Source of the DNA: Simmondsia chinensis
Taxonomy: Eukaryota > Streptophyta > Magnoliopsida > Caryophyllales > Simmondsiaceae
Reading direction: 5' to 3'
Assembly: GCA_018398585.1 (NCBI GenBank)
Contig: JAGTTD010000007.1
Location: 13,632,320 to 13,696,319 of the forward strand
Length of the DNA: 64,000 bases
Shown: piece by piece, positions 54,533 through 64,000 of the stretch
How positions within the stretch are numbered: position 1 is the first letter of the stretch
Layout of the letters: the number at the start of each line of letters is the position of its first letter
The notes under the pieces: model-generated
Seen by the model: the letters and a program-made list of their open reading frames with translations, nothing else
Database searches by the model: none
Told to the model about the DNA's origin: nothing
Translations under genes and position numbers: made by a program

Positions 54533-55494
54533 TGTTGGAAAAATGATACAAGCATAGCTTAAACTTCAAGTGTCAAAAATGCTTATATTAAAAATACTCA
54601 AAATCCCACATTGATAAAGTAAGGGAGCTGGGTAGTATTTATATTGGGGGGTGGTCACCAATATATTAAATTAAGCATTAGGTGAAAGAATGGTGGGAAC
54701 CACATGCCCGCACCGCCCGCCGTGCCATGTTCGGACGAGGGTGTGGGTGTCCTTTTTTATTATCGGGTATATTTATTTCATCGAAAAATACTTAAACGCT
54801 GCTGATCTCCTCATTAAACCAGTATAATCAGTTACGATTTTTGCATTAAAATAAAAATATGGCAGTTGGGGACTGCATTAACTCAAAATATGGCTGTTGG
54901 AGCTTGATTATTCAGTATAAATACCTCATCGCACAGTACACAACACACACAATCAGCATATACCAACTTCTCTCCCTTTTCATTCTCTCACTCGATTTGG
55001 GCAAAGTTCGAGGCATTCCTAATTGGCGATTAACGAGTGCAAGTTAAGAGTCGGATCGCTTAAATCCTGGAGGACGGCCGCCAATACATCTGTTTGCACC
55101 GACGTAGAGGAGAAATTGTCCTTTAGAATAGTGGTATCTCCCGCGGCACGATATTTTCGGTATTAAAATTAACTATCCCTTTTACGGTATTTTTGATTGT
55201 AGTGTTTAAGTATATCATTGCATTTTTTCTCCTACTTTTACTTCGATTTTACGGTTTTGTTTTTACTGCACTTTTCGCTTCCATTTTTCGGTTCCTTTTG
55301 GTCCTTTTTTTCCTTCTTTTCTGTTTGCGCTGCACAACAAAAACTTATTTTCACAATTTATTTTCGCTATTTTATAGTAAATATTCAGCAGTAATTTTCT
55401 GTATTTTTCTGTAGTATTTTGAGTATTATTTACAGTGTTTACGTAGCGATGAAAGCAGTATTTTTTGTGGTATTTGAACGCAAATTTTTCAACA
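54533..55494 (+). repeat. Y 3' LTR
   Basis: 962 bp uninterrupted copy, TGTTGGAAAAATGATACAAG to TTTTTCAACA. Comparison with the 5' LTR locates the A insertion after TACGATT. Confidence 0.92.
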
Positions 55495-55689
55495 CGAGCA
55501 TCATTTGAGGAAGATGTATCACCAATTTGACGCATAGTGCTTCTTTCCCTGCAAGTAATCTACAGGCTTCAAGATATGCCATTGCTATCAACCTATTTTA
55601 ACTCCAACATATTTCATCCACATATTTATTAATAATTAAACATATTATATTAACCAACTTGATTTGGTTTACCACCCTAGTCATGCCCA
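55495..55689. other. Unassigned DNA right of Y
   Basis: Begins with the CGAGC duplication. No feature recognised; it leads into the 66-bp minisatellite. Confidence 0.4.
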
Positions 55690-56240
55690 TCGCCGTGGTT
55701 CTATCCTAGTGCTTTTACACTTGACACCTAGGTGTTATCCAAGTGCAACACATTCACCACCATGGTCTTATCATGGTGTTTTATATGTGCCTCCTGAGGG
55801 CTATCTAGGTGCAACACACTCATCACCATGGTCTATGCCGGTGCTTTATATGTGCCATCGGAGGGGTATCCAGGTGCACCAAACTCATAATGGTGGTCTT
55901 GTCCTGGTGCCATATATGTGCTACCTGAGGGCTATCTAGGTGCAACACACTCATCACTATGGTCTTATCACGGTGCTTTATATGCACCACTTGAAGGCTA
56001 TCTAGTGTAATAAGCTCATCACCATTGTTATATCTCGGTGCTTTATGCGTGACACCTAAGCACTATCCAGGTGCAACACACCCATCACAGTGTATTTATC
56101 CCGGTGCTTTATATGCCACACCTAGAGCTATCCAGATGCAACACACCCATCACCATTGTTTTATTCCAGTGCACTATATGTGACACCTATGGGCTAACCA
56201 AGTGCAACACACTCATCACCATGATCTTACCTCGGCTATC
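55690..56240. repeat. 66-bp minisatellite
   Basis: Eight to nine units with starts near 55692, 55760, 55827, 55890, 55957, 56022, 56088, 56153 and 56220. Consensus words: CATCACCATGGTCTTATC, GGTGCTTTATATGTG, CACCT...GGGCTATCCAGGTGC and AACACACTC. Two more decayed units (GGTGCAACACACTTGC and GAGGTGCAACACATTC) lie at about 56390-56490. Unit length 65-68 bp. It does not resemble the arrays in X. Confidence 0.9.
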
Positions 56241-56490
56241 CACTTGCATTTTTGTTTGGCACATATATTTTAGGCTCTAGGATATACCTTTCTCAACAAT
56301 ATAATTCTTATTTAGTTACGTAGTGGTCACATCATCGAAATGCTCATTACCATTGGCCCATCCACCTAAGGTGATATATCAACCACCCATGTGTTATCCA
56401 GGTGCAACACACTTGCTACCTTGGCTTTATCTGTGTATGTCATACTTAACACCTATATGCTAATGAGGTGCAACACATTCTCCACTTCGA

Positions 56491-58249
56491 AACAAAATTA
56501 ACAACACAATGCATTCACCATCTTGTGCATCATGCGAATTACCCATGCGCTAACCCAATACATGACATTGGCTACCTTTTTCTCTAACTTCCTCTGTAAC
56601 ATTTGCCACTCCAACCTCGACCAAACGTGTTGTAATTGTCGTCCTAGCCATAGCTAAATATACACATTGTCAACCAAATATGCATACACTTGCCCACTAA
56701 TGACACCAGTAGCACACCCACAGCTCAATTGCTAGTGGCTTACAAGTAATCACCACCCTACAGAGGACAACAACCCACTACTATGTGTTCATCACATCAT
56801 ACACAGGTTGATATTCGCACATCAACATTTCACATGATCATCAACGAATTTGTCAGTCGGATATAATGGCCCAATAGTTGGTTATCTTTCAGTTTATTTA
56901 ATTACTTGAGTGCTTGCAACTTACTCTTCTTGTTATAAAATTAGCAAATACATTATTTGATTTTTTTACCTGCCTTTGACAACTATAATCCTCATAGATT
57001 AGAGTGCATACGAGAATAAATGACTTTTGAATACGAATCAAATATAGCATGCCAACTTTGCACCTTGGCAAACATGACTGACAAATATATCCTTAGAAGA
57101 CGCTCAGTCAAGATTTAGGGGTTTATTCATGCAACAATATGGCAGGTAACTTATTCAATCATTAGCCAAGCATGTCTAAACACCCTTATTATGTAAATAG
57201 CTATAGACATCAAACACCAACACTCCCCATAAGTATTACATTACATTGATACTCACCCTGACATAACACTGTCTAGCTATTCGAGGACTGATAACCATGT
57301 AAATGTTTACATGAAACATTATGATTCAACCGCTCTCAATAAGTCGCCCGGAGCGCCAGTAAAAATGAAGTATCATAATACTTTTAGAAGGTCAGTCCAA
57401 AGTGCCTACAGAAACTCGTATTCCTTCAACATGCCTATGGAAACTAAATAACTTCACACAATCAATGCTATAGTGTTATATCATGTTGAAATGAGCAGCA
57501 TGTTGGAATCCATGATAAGTTAAATGCTCTATCCATGGTAAGTTAAACACTCTAGTAGGTTTGAGGCGCCTTGTTGCATGCTCTGTCAGGCCCTTTGCCA
57601 TGTTAAACATCCTGTTAGGTAATGTCACACACCCTGCTGACCTCTTTGTCCTGTTATACAATCTGTTGGCGCCATGCGCCCTATTAACCTCCAACAATGA
57701 TTAGAATGTGCATAAATGACAAATATGGTACATCAAAGATAGTACCTTAAATTCATCGGCCACTCATAACCACCGGTGAACATTATACAGTGGCAAGTAG
57801 TGATAGAAAACAGGCTTGTGATAATATTACAAGTCCAAAGTTCGCCTATAGAGTTGGAGGGACTAATATGTTTGTAACTAGGACCCAACATCTTGCTAAT
57901 GTAGAAGACCAAGTGATATGATGCCCAAAATTGGGAGAGATGTTAAAACAAGAGTATTAATGACCCCATAATATCTAAAGTTGAGCATAAAACCCTTACT
58001 ATAATGTATATCACTATGAGGGCTCCCTTTCGATTGGCAATTCACCTCGTAACTCCTTATGGATAAGTTGTACTCGTGGCGGAAACAGAACAACAGGGAA
58101 AGACCCGGCCGACCTGCCCAGGTCGCCATTTTGAGTTACAAGCCGGGTACTTACAAGATATGTACAAGTTACAAGCTGTATACATGCTACAAGTCCTGTC
58201 CTTGTTGCACGCCAGGTACGTGCTACAAGCCCGGTAGCCGCTTTTGGGA
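56491..58249. other. Unassigned DNA with two weak repeat patches
   Basis: No gene recognised over 1.75 kb. 57510-57690 has loosely repeated words (TAAGTTAAA, CTCTGTCAGG / CCTGTTAGG, GGCGCC) of about 40-50 bp. 58130-58235 has short repeats around GTTACAAGC / TGCTACAAG every 20-30 bp. Open stretches here follow these repeats and carry no domain. Confidence 0.4.
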
Positions 58250-59105
58250 ATATATTTCAAAAATATTTCCGAAATCAGCTAGTGTCGGAGCATAAGAAAA
58301 TGAATTATAAATTCTTAATTTTAAATCAAAAGCCCCACTCTAATTAAATTATTTAATTAGATCTAGATATTATTCTAATAGATTCATAATATGACAATCA
58401 AAAAACATCGACTAAAATAAATATAACTATGATATGTAGAATAAACGAAATAAAAGAAAAACAAATTAAATATCACCTATTAAATTAAACATACCTAAAG
58501 CATGAATTCTGATTCAGACTTGAAGATTTGAAATTGGAAGAAGATTTTTTGACACTTCTAGGTCTTCTTCACAATGACCACTTCTAGCACTGGGAGTGAG
58601 GACTCCCAAAAGTATTTAACTCCGGGAAATTTTCAGAAGAAAATGTTTCCTTTAATCTTTTCAAAAATTAAATTTATCAGAAAAATCATGCCAAACAAAT
58701 ATTTAAAAACTCCCTAAAATAATTTTAGGTTTTTTATTGTGGGAGATAGCCAAGTTCCAAAACCAAATTCATAATTGTTTCACGACAAATATCGTATTTA
58801 TAAACATAAATCCCAACGCATGAACGCGTATATAACGCATTGTAAACCTATCACTGACATCAGTGACAACTTTTATTTATTTTTTTTTTTTGAAGTTTTG
58901 AACTGGGCGCGTACTAACAATTACAATTTAATTTTTTATTTTATTTTAAAGTATGATATTCACCGCATTATATATTCATCTTATAAACTATGTTTAGCAT
59001 AAAATTTAGTTGTCTCATAAATAAATAATTCATCTTATTAATTCATTTTAAATATTTTCAGGTGATGCTTAAGTTATGGAATGTGAAGGGATCTCAAGGA
59101 CACTC
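58250..59105 (-). repeat. W-related Copia LTR fragment
   Basis: Parallel to 8447-8960 and 10600-10880: the left part shares ATATTTCAAAA, ATTCTTAATTTTA, TTAATTAGATC and ATTCATAATATGA, and the right part shares TCTCATAAATAAATAATTCA and ATTTTCAGGTGATGCTTAAG. In reverse complement it resembles the W LTR. It lacks the intervening DNA found at 8961-10339, so it shows the uninterrupted layout in shorter form. No PBS, internal region or target duplication was found. Confidence 0.6.
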
Positions 59106-59489
59106 TATTATGATCAAGCATGGTTGTGATCGATTTTAGATTCTTAACTTCGTGAATTTTTGTCTGAAGGCTGTAATTAAAAAATAAGTTTTACTATGGT
59201 TTTGGCGGGAAGGGTGGTTTTGGTAGTTGGCTTGTTTCCTTAGTTCTTAGCTTGGCAGCTGATGCGTGCGTGCAGGTGTGCTGGACTACGTTCCTTTCTT
59301 TTGTCTTAACTAGCTTTCTTAGTTCAAATATTTGATATTTCCTTGTATTGATGCTTATGAATGATAATATCTTGATTCTCTTTCCCTCAACCCTAATTAT
59401 CTCTATTTCTCACATCTTTCTTCTACTTCTCATCTCAATTTCCTCTTCTATCTTAGGTTATGATTCAATATTGATCTTGAATCATAACA
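59106..59489 (+). repeat. P 5' LTR
   Basis: Ends ATCATAACA at 59489, two bases before a PBS. The start is uncertain (59106, or a TGTAATT at about 59172). Contains GGTTTTGGCGGGAAG (shared with the A and V LTRs) and a pyrimidine-rich R/U5-like region. Only the left end of this Gypsy-type element lies in the window. Confidence 0.65.
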
Positions 59490-59491
59490 AT

Positions 59492-59503
59492 TGGTATCAA
59501 AGC
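59492..59503 (+). other. P primer binding site
   Basis: TGGTATCAAAGC, one mismatch (G to A) from the initiator tRNA-Met site. About 170 bp of P leader follows before V interrupts it. Confidence 0.75.
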
Positions 59504-59674
59504 TTGTGATATTGCTTATGATCGAGTTGATTTGTATTCAAGATTGATTGCATCAGCATTAGATCAAGCTTAATTAGGTTGAACTCATCGGATCAGGTTG
59601 TTGAGCTGATTAATGCTTGTGATTAAAGGTTTAATTGAGGATCGATCTAATTAGGAAGAAAAAGACACTGTAGA

Positions 59675-59977
59675 TGCGTCATGACCCGAGCATGTAATTA
59701 GCAAATTATGTTTTGGCGGGAAATGTGAGTTCATAGTTTTAATTGGGCGGGAAAGTTGGTTATGGTTTTGGGGATGTGTCCGGCAAGTTGAAAGCATTTG
59801 TTAAGCATTGCAATTACTATAAGAAGCTAGTATGATGTATGAATCAATCATCCAATAACAAATACTCAAAACATCTTTTATATTTTACCTCTAATTCTCA
59901 TCTCCTTCCCTTCTTTCTCTCATCTAACTCTCTCTCTTTCCTAGGTTAAGTATCAAGATCCATCTTGATCCTTAACA
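59675..59977 (+). repeat. V 5' LTR
   Basis: About 285-303 bp; the start is either 59675 or the TGTAATTAGC at 59693. Contains two GGCGGGAAA words and a CTCTCTCTTTCCTAGG segment close to the end, as in P. Confidence 0.7.
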
Positions 59978-59979
59978 TT

Positions 59980-59992
59980 TGGTATCAGAGCC
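59980..59992 (+). other. V primer binding site
   Basis: TGGTATCAGAGCC, two bases after the LTR. Confidence 0.9.
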
Positions 59993-60035
59993 TAGTGTTG
60001 GGCAATTTTGATCAAATTGAGTCACTCCAATTCTG

Positions 60036-61172
60036 TTGATTGCATCTGATTCAAGTCTGGCTAGGAAAAGAAGATCGAATATGCCTCCTACCACTCGATC
60101 CAATGCAGCTAATAATGCCACTCATGCTGTGCCTAATGTGGTGCCTGGAAATGCATCTGGTGGAGCCCCTACCTATGCTGCTGTTGCGGGAGCAGAGGGA
60201 AGTAATTCCCAAGGAATACAGATAGACCAGGTTGTGCAGATGATGTAGAGCATGCTCCGAAATTTTCAGCAGCTTGATCAAAAGTTGGACAGTCAGGCTC
60301 AGAGGTTGGATCAACTCTCCGATTGGCAAAGGAGGAGTGAATCATAGCAGCCTGGAGGGGGAATTCTCCTTCCAGCTAGCCAACAGCCTGTTCGACAGCC
60401 GGTTAGACCCCCAGATCTCAATCCTCCAGCTTCTGATTCTAGTGACAGTGCTTCCAATGTAAGAAACTACTCTTATAGACAGCCTCGAGTGGATCTGGAA
60501 ACATTTGAGGGGACTTTGCCTCAATCATGGTTGAGAAAATGTGAAAGATACTTCAAGTTCTATAACATTGAAGAGTAGGAGAAGGTAGAACTTGCAGCAG
60601 TTTACTTGCGTGGAGAGATGGAGACATGGTACTATGGATTGATACGCACTAAGCCCAACCTCACCTGGACTGCATTCTCGAATGAATTGTGCTCCAGATA
60701 TGATGAAGATGTAAGTGAGGTTGTTGACAACTTCAACAAGCTGGTGCAATCTACCTGTGTTAAAGACTATATGGCACGATTTGAAGAGTTGAGAGCTAGA
60801 ATGCTTTCCGTTTATCCTAATGATCCTGAAACATTTTATGTGTCCAGCTTTGTTAGTGGACTCAAACCACGCATTAAAAGCTTGGTGAAAGCTTTTGAAC
60901 CTGAAAACTTGACTCGGATGTACACCAAGGCTAGGAAGGTGGAGAGCTCATTGTCATCAAATGTGGATACTCTTAAGGTGAAGGGGAATTTCTCTGGTTC
61001 CTCATCCACTCGAGCTACCCAACCTAGCAGCAAGATTAACAGCTTTAATGATAAGAGACCTCAGCGGTTATGCTGCAAATGCAACCAGAAATACTTCTTT
61101 GGTCACAAGTTTGATCCAAAGTATTTGATGACAGTCATTGTAGAAGAGAGTCAAGAGGATGAGCCTGATGAA
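60036..61172 (+). pseudogene. V: gag
   Basis: Frame open from about 60036; the likely start is the Met of MPPTTRSNAANNATHA at about 60081. A coiled-coil segment (NFQQLDQKLDSQAQRLDQLS) precedes the Retrotrans_gag core: LETFEGTLPQSWLRKCERYF, VELAAVYLRGEMETWYYGLI, VVDNFNKLVQSTCVKDYMAR and FYVSSFVSGLKPRIKSLVKA. The knuckle CCKCNQKYFFGHKF has Phe where the last Cys belongs. TAG stops are at 60246, 60345, 60576 and 61173. The first two replace Gln codons (CAG), and the third lies in IEExEKVEL. Confidence 0.88.
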
Positions 61173-61508
61173 TAGGTTCTGCAGGAACCACCTGTGGAAG
61201 AAGAAGGATTAGATGCTAATAATGACAATTCTGTAAAGATATCAGTGAAGGCTATAACAGGTTCTTGTTCACACAACACCATTCGAATCAAGGGGGTAGC
61301 AGGACAACAGTCATTGTTAATACTCATTGATAGCAGGAGTACACACAGCTTTGTTGATCCTAAGGTTGTGCGAGCTGTGGGACAAGACATCATCAAGACC
61401 ACTCCCCTAGCGGTGACAGTGGCTAATGGGAACTCTCTCCTCACTCACACTAAATGTAAGAATTTCAGCTGGAAGATGCAAGGACATAAGTTTGTCTATG
61501 ATTTTTGA
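61173..61508 (+). pseudogene. V: aspartic protease
   Basis: ISVKAITGSCSHNTIRIKG then SLLILIDSRSTHSFVDPKVV: the active-site DSG reads DSR, which would inactivate the protease. PLAVTVANGNSLLTHTKC follows, as in B. The frame meets TGA at 61506-61508 (family Arg, CGA), after which [20 protein letters not shown] continues in frame. Confidence 0.86.
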
Positions 61509-62720
61509 CTTTTGAGACTTGGTGGTTCTGATATGGTGCTAGGAGTGGATTGGATGAAGTCTTTTAGTCCAATACTCTTCGATTCCTCACAATTGGTAGT
61601 TTCCTTTGAGAAGGATGGTCTCAAGATCAAACTGCAAGGCATATGTGAGCAAGGACAACTTCAGTACATGAGGGGCAAGCAGCTGCGAAAGATTCTTAGG
61701 AAAAGTGATTATCATTGGGTAGGCCAGCTCTACTCAATTACACCGGTTGCTGGAGTTGATCAACAGGATGCCACAGGTCCTTTGCCGATTCTGTTGGAGG
61801 AATTCCACTACTTACTTGAGCAGCCTGAAGGGTTGCCTCGCAACAGGGCATTTGATCACTCAATTCCGCTTAAAGAAGGAGCTAATCCAGTTAACCTACG
61901 CCCCTACAAATACCCTCATTCTCAGAAAGATGAGATTGAGCTACAGGTTGATGAATTGCTCAAAACCAAGTTCATTCGACATAGCCACAATCCCTTTGCA
62001 TCCCCAGTGATTTTGGTGAAGAAGAAAGATGGAACATCAAGAATGTGTATTGATTATCGCCAATTAAACTCCCTTACAGTCAAAGACAAGTTCCCAATCC
62101 CTGTCATTGACGACTTGCTTGATGAACTCAATGGAGCTTGTTACTTTTCCAAGCTGGATCTTCGGCAAGGGTGCTATTAGATAAGAGTGCAAGAAGGAGA
62201 CATTCACAAAACAGCCTTTACGACACATCAAGGCCACTATGAATTTGTGGTAATTCCTTTTGGGCTATCCAACGCACCAGCAACCTTCCATGCTTTGATG
62301 AACAAGGTGTTCAAGGCTTATTTGAGGAGGTTTGTCCTTGTCTTCTTTGATGACATATTGGTTTACAGTCCCACATTGCAGCAGCATCTAGAGCACTTGA
62401 GGCTTGTTTTTCAGACCATGAGAGATCACAAGCTGTTTGCTAAGCTTTCCAAATGTGCCTTTGCCGAGACTCATGTTGAATATTTGGGACATACCATCTC
62501 ATCTGAGGGAGTTGCTACTAATCCCAGTAAAATTCAAGCTATGCTGAAGTTGCCAGAGCCTAAATCACTTAAAGAGTTGATGGGATTCTTGGGCTTAACA
62601 GGTTATTACCGCAAGTTTATTGTGGGATATGGTTTACTTGCCAAACCATTGACAGATCTGCTCAAGAAGGACAACTTCCATTGGGATGATTCAACTAAGG
62701 AGGCTTTTGAATCATTAAAA
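61509..62720 (+). pseudogene. V: reverse transcriptase
   Basis: One frame with a single TAG at 62178-62180 (family Gln in GYHQIR). Fingers: [40 protein letters not shown] and [20 protein letters not shown]. Palm: [14 protein letters not shown], then [20 protein letters not shown] and [18 protein letters not shown]. The catalytic box [15 protein letters not shown] at about 62330-62375 has both Asp residues. [20 protein letters not shown] and [20 protein letters not shown] close the domain. It copies element RNA to DNA in the particle. Confidence 0.9.
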
Positions 62721-63330
62721 TAGATTATGACTCAAGCACCAATCTTAGCCATGCCCGACTTCAGTCAGCCTTTCACCCTCGAAATAGATGCAAGCAGCAT
62801 GGGTATAGGTGCTGTGCTTTCTCAAGGAGGCAGACCATTGGCTTACCTAAGCCAAGCATTGGGACCTAAGAACCAAAGGCTTTCCATTTATGAAAAGGAG
62901 TACATGGCAATACTCCTAGTTATGCAGAAATGGCGCCATTATTCGGAGGGTCATCAATTTGAAATCAAAACAGACCACCAGAGCCTCAAATACCTATTAG
63001 AGCAAAGGCTCCCCACAAGGGTCCAAGGAAAAGGTTTGATGAAGATGTTGGGGCTGGAATACACCATTGAGTACAGAAAAGGGGCTGAAAACACCATGGC
63101 TGATGCCCTCTCCAGATGTGCAGAGGAAGGAAGAGCAGAAAGAATGGAGGGAGCTCAGTGTGCTGCCGTCACTCAAATAGTACCTCTATGGATGACAGAT
63201 GTGATCAAGTCTTATGAGCTTGATGAATTTGCTCAGTCTAGCATTGTCCCTAACTGCATCCAGTCCTCGCTTGCAGGTCCTAACTCCAGCATCTCTATTA
63301 GTAAAAGCATAATCAGGGTCAATGTGGCAA
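62721..63330 (+). pseudogene. V: RNase H and connector
   Basis: TAG at 62721-62723 replaces the usual Gln (LKQIMTQAPIL). The RNase H is otherwise clean: PFTLEIDASSMGIGAVLSQG, YEKEYMAILLVMQKWRHYSE, IKTDHQSLKYLLEQRLPTR and EYRKGAENTMADALSRCAEE, with the catalytic acidic residues in place. The connector runs to about 63318, where a frameshift occurs. The wrong frame ends at TGA 63357-63359. Confidence 0.88.
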
Positions 63331-64000
63331 GATTTATGTGGGTAATAATAGTGTACTGAGGGACCAAATTATTGCTGCATCTCATGATTCTCCCTGGGGT
63401 GTTCACTCTGGTAGGGAAGGCTCTTATCAAAGAGTCAGACAGTACTTCTACTGGCCAGGATTGAAGAAGCAGGTTCAAGATTTTGTTGATCAATGTACTA
63501 CTTGTCAGCAAATTAAGGTGGAGCACACACCTTACAAGGGACTGCTACAGCCTCTACCAGTTCCTGAGGGGTCTTGGACCCACATTAGCATGGATTTCAT
63601 CGAGGGACTACCAAAATCTGAAGGCAAGAAAATTATTTGGGTGGTCATTGATCGTTTTACTCGATATGGCCACCTCATTGCTCTTCATCATCCCATTACA
63701 GCAGAGAAGCTTGCCCGGATGTTCTTGGATCACATTTACAAACTCCATGGCCTTCCTCAGACAATAGTATCGAATAGAGACAAGCTGTTTACCAGCAACT
63801 TTTGGCGTGAGTTGTTCCTTTTGTTGGGAACTATTTCGGCCTTGAGTTCCTCTTATCACCCACAGTCGGATGGGCAAACTGAGAGGGTAAATTAGAGTGT
63901 GGAGCAGTTTTTGCATAGCATGACATTCTCACATCCCAAACAATGGCACAGATGGCTCTCCCTTACTTAGTACTAGTACAACACCCACTCTCATAGTTCC
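63331..64000 (+). pseudogene. V: integrase, cut by window end
   Basis: After the frameshift: DQIIAASHDSPWGVHSGREG and QVQDFVDQCTTCQQIKVEHT form the HHCC zinc finger. GSWTHISMDFIEGLPKSEGK carries the first catalytic Asp. At the second site the sequence reads LPQTIVSNRDKLFTSNFW; relatives have SDRD, so the Asp is Asn (AAT at 63773-63775). SSSYHPQSDGQTERVN carries the catalytic Glu. TAG at 63893-63895 replaces a Gln (RVNQSVEQFL), and two further TAG occur near 63968 and 63974. The C-terminal part is outside the window. Confidence 0.9.

Larger units (their letters stand above)
41984..55494 (+). mobile_element. Y: Copia element hosting insertions A and B
   Basis: 5' LTR from 41984 (TGTTGGAAAAATGATACAAG), split by A and resumed at 46050-46298. 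3' LTR 54533-55494 with the same start, directly after the purine tract TTTGTGGGGGAT. Flanking pentamers TGAGC (41979-41983) and CGAGC (55495-55499) match at four of five bases. The internal region encodes gag, protease, integrase, RT and RNase H in Copia order on the plus strand, followed by a 3' untranslated region split by B. Removing A and B leaves about 6.5 kb. I found no standard PBS after the 5' LTR. Confidence 0.9.
59675..64000 (+). mobile_element. V: Ty3/Gypsy gag-pol element, right end outside the window
   Basis: A 5' LTR ending TCCTTAACA at 59977, a PBS TGGTATCAGAGCC at 59980-59992, then gag, protease, RT, RNase H and integrase in Gypsy order. The whole of gag to RNase H stays in one reading frame from 60036 to about 63318 despite seven stops. 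A frameshift precedes integrase. The gag and protease resemble those of A and B, so V represents the pol-bearing branch of that family. It lies in the leader of P. Confidence 0.9.

Noticed and set aside
57476..57697. 73-codon minus-strand gene
   Set aside because: It follows loosely repeated words (TAAGTTAAA, CTGTTAGG) and has no family similarity that I can see.
34633..59992. tRNA genes at the TGGTATCAGAGCC sites
   Set aside because: These are primer binding sites complementary to tRNA-Met, directly next to LTR ends. No cloverleaf surrounds them.

Overview
The window looks like repeat-rich plant nuclear DNA, most likely from an angiosperm. I recognise no host gene in it. By my count of element boundaries, about 85-90% of the 64 kb is LTR retrotransposon sequence, much of it nested, with primer binding sites of the plant initiator-tRNA-Met type (TGGTATCAGAGCC) or, in one case, a tRNA-Asp-like type. 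I cannot name the species.

Layout, with working names. 144-1700 (-): R, a Copia deletion derivative keeping both LTRs, a PBS and only an RT/RNase H tail. 1733-2067 and 7099-7137: a 182-bp tandem duplication of anonymous DNA whose second unit is split by S. 2068-7098 (-): S, a near full-length but broken Copia element. About 7690-8000 (-): a Copia RT scrap. About 8447-11105 (-): degenerate long-LTR sequence related to W, interrupted by unassigned LTR-like DNA. About 11106-15903 plus 29053-29702 (+): Z, a 5'-truncated Copia element whose 3' LTR is split by X. 15904-29052 (+): X, a 13.1-kb Ty3/Gypsy element of Tat type with three different tandem-repeat arrays, an antisense ORF and a pol lacking the integrase core. 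32401-41003 (+): W, a Copia element with about 2.2-kb LTRs and a heavily shortened pol. 41984-55494 (+): Y, a Copia element carrying two minus-strand Gypsy-type insertions that lack RT, RNase H and integrase: A (42698-46049, gag only) inside its 5' LTR and B (50767-54449, gag-protease) inside its 3' untranslated part. 55690-56240: a 66-bp minisatellite. About 58250-59105 (-): another W-related LTR piece. About 59106-64000 (+): P, of which only the LTR and the start of the internal region are seen, with V inserted just behind its PBS; V is a gag-pol Gypsy element of the same broad family as A and B and runs off the window.

How the parts relate. B is the only element with a long uninterrupted gag-protease frame (631 codons), but it has no RT, RNase H or integrase. 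A and B are therefore non-autonomous and would need pol supplied in trans by a V-like relative. V in this window is itself dead: eight premature stops, a frameshift and an integrase Asp-to-Asn change. Insertion order can be read from nesting: S is younger than the 182-bp duplication, X is younger than Z, A and B are younger than Y, and V is younger than P. Most clearly assignable premature stops are CAG-to-TAG, CGA-to-TGA or TGG-to-TAG/TGA, the pattern expected from deamination of methylated cytosine in silenced heterochromatin.

The least ordinary signals are in X (the 5'-LTR array that is absent from the 3' LTR, two further arrays around an antisense ORF, and a stem-loop holding the polypurine tract) and in the W leader (two hairpins with a compensatory base change). 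All similarity statements come from reading translated motifs by eye; no search was run.
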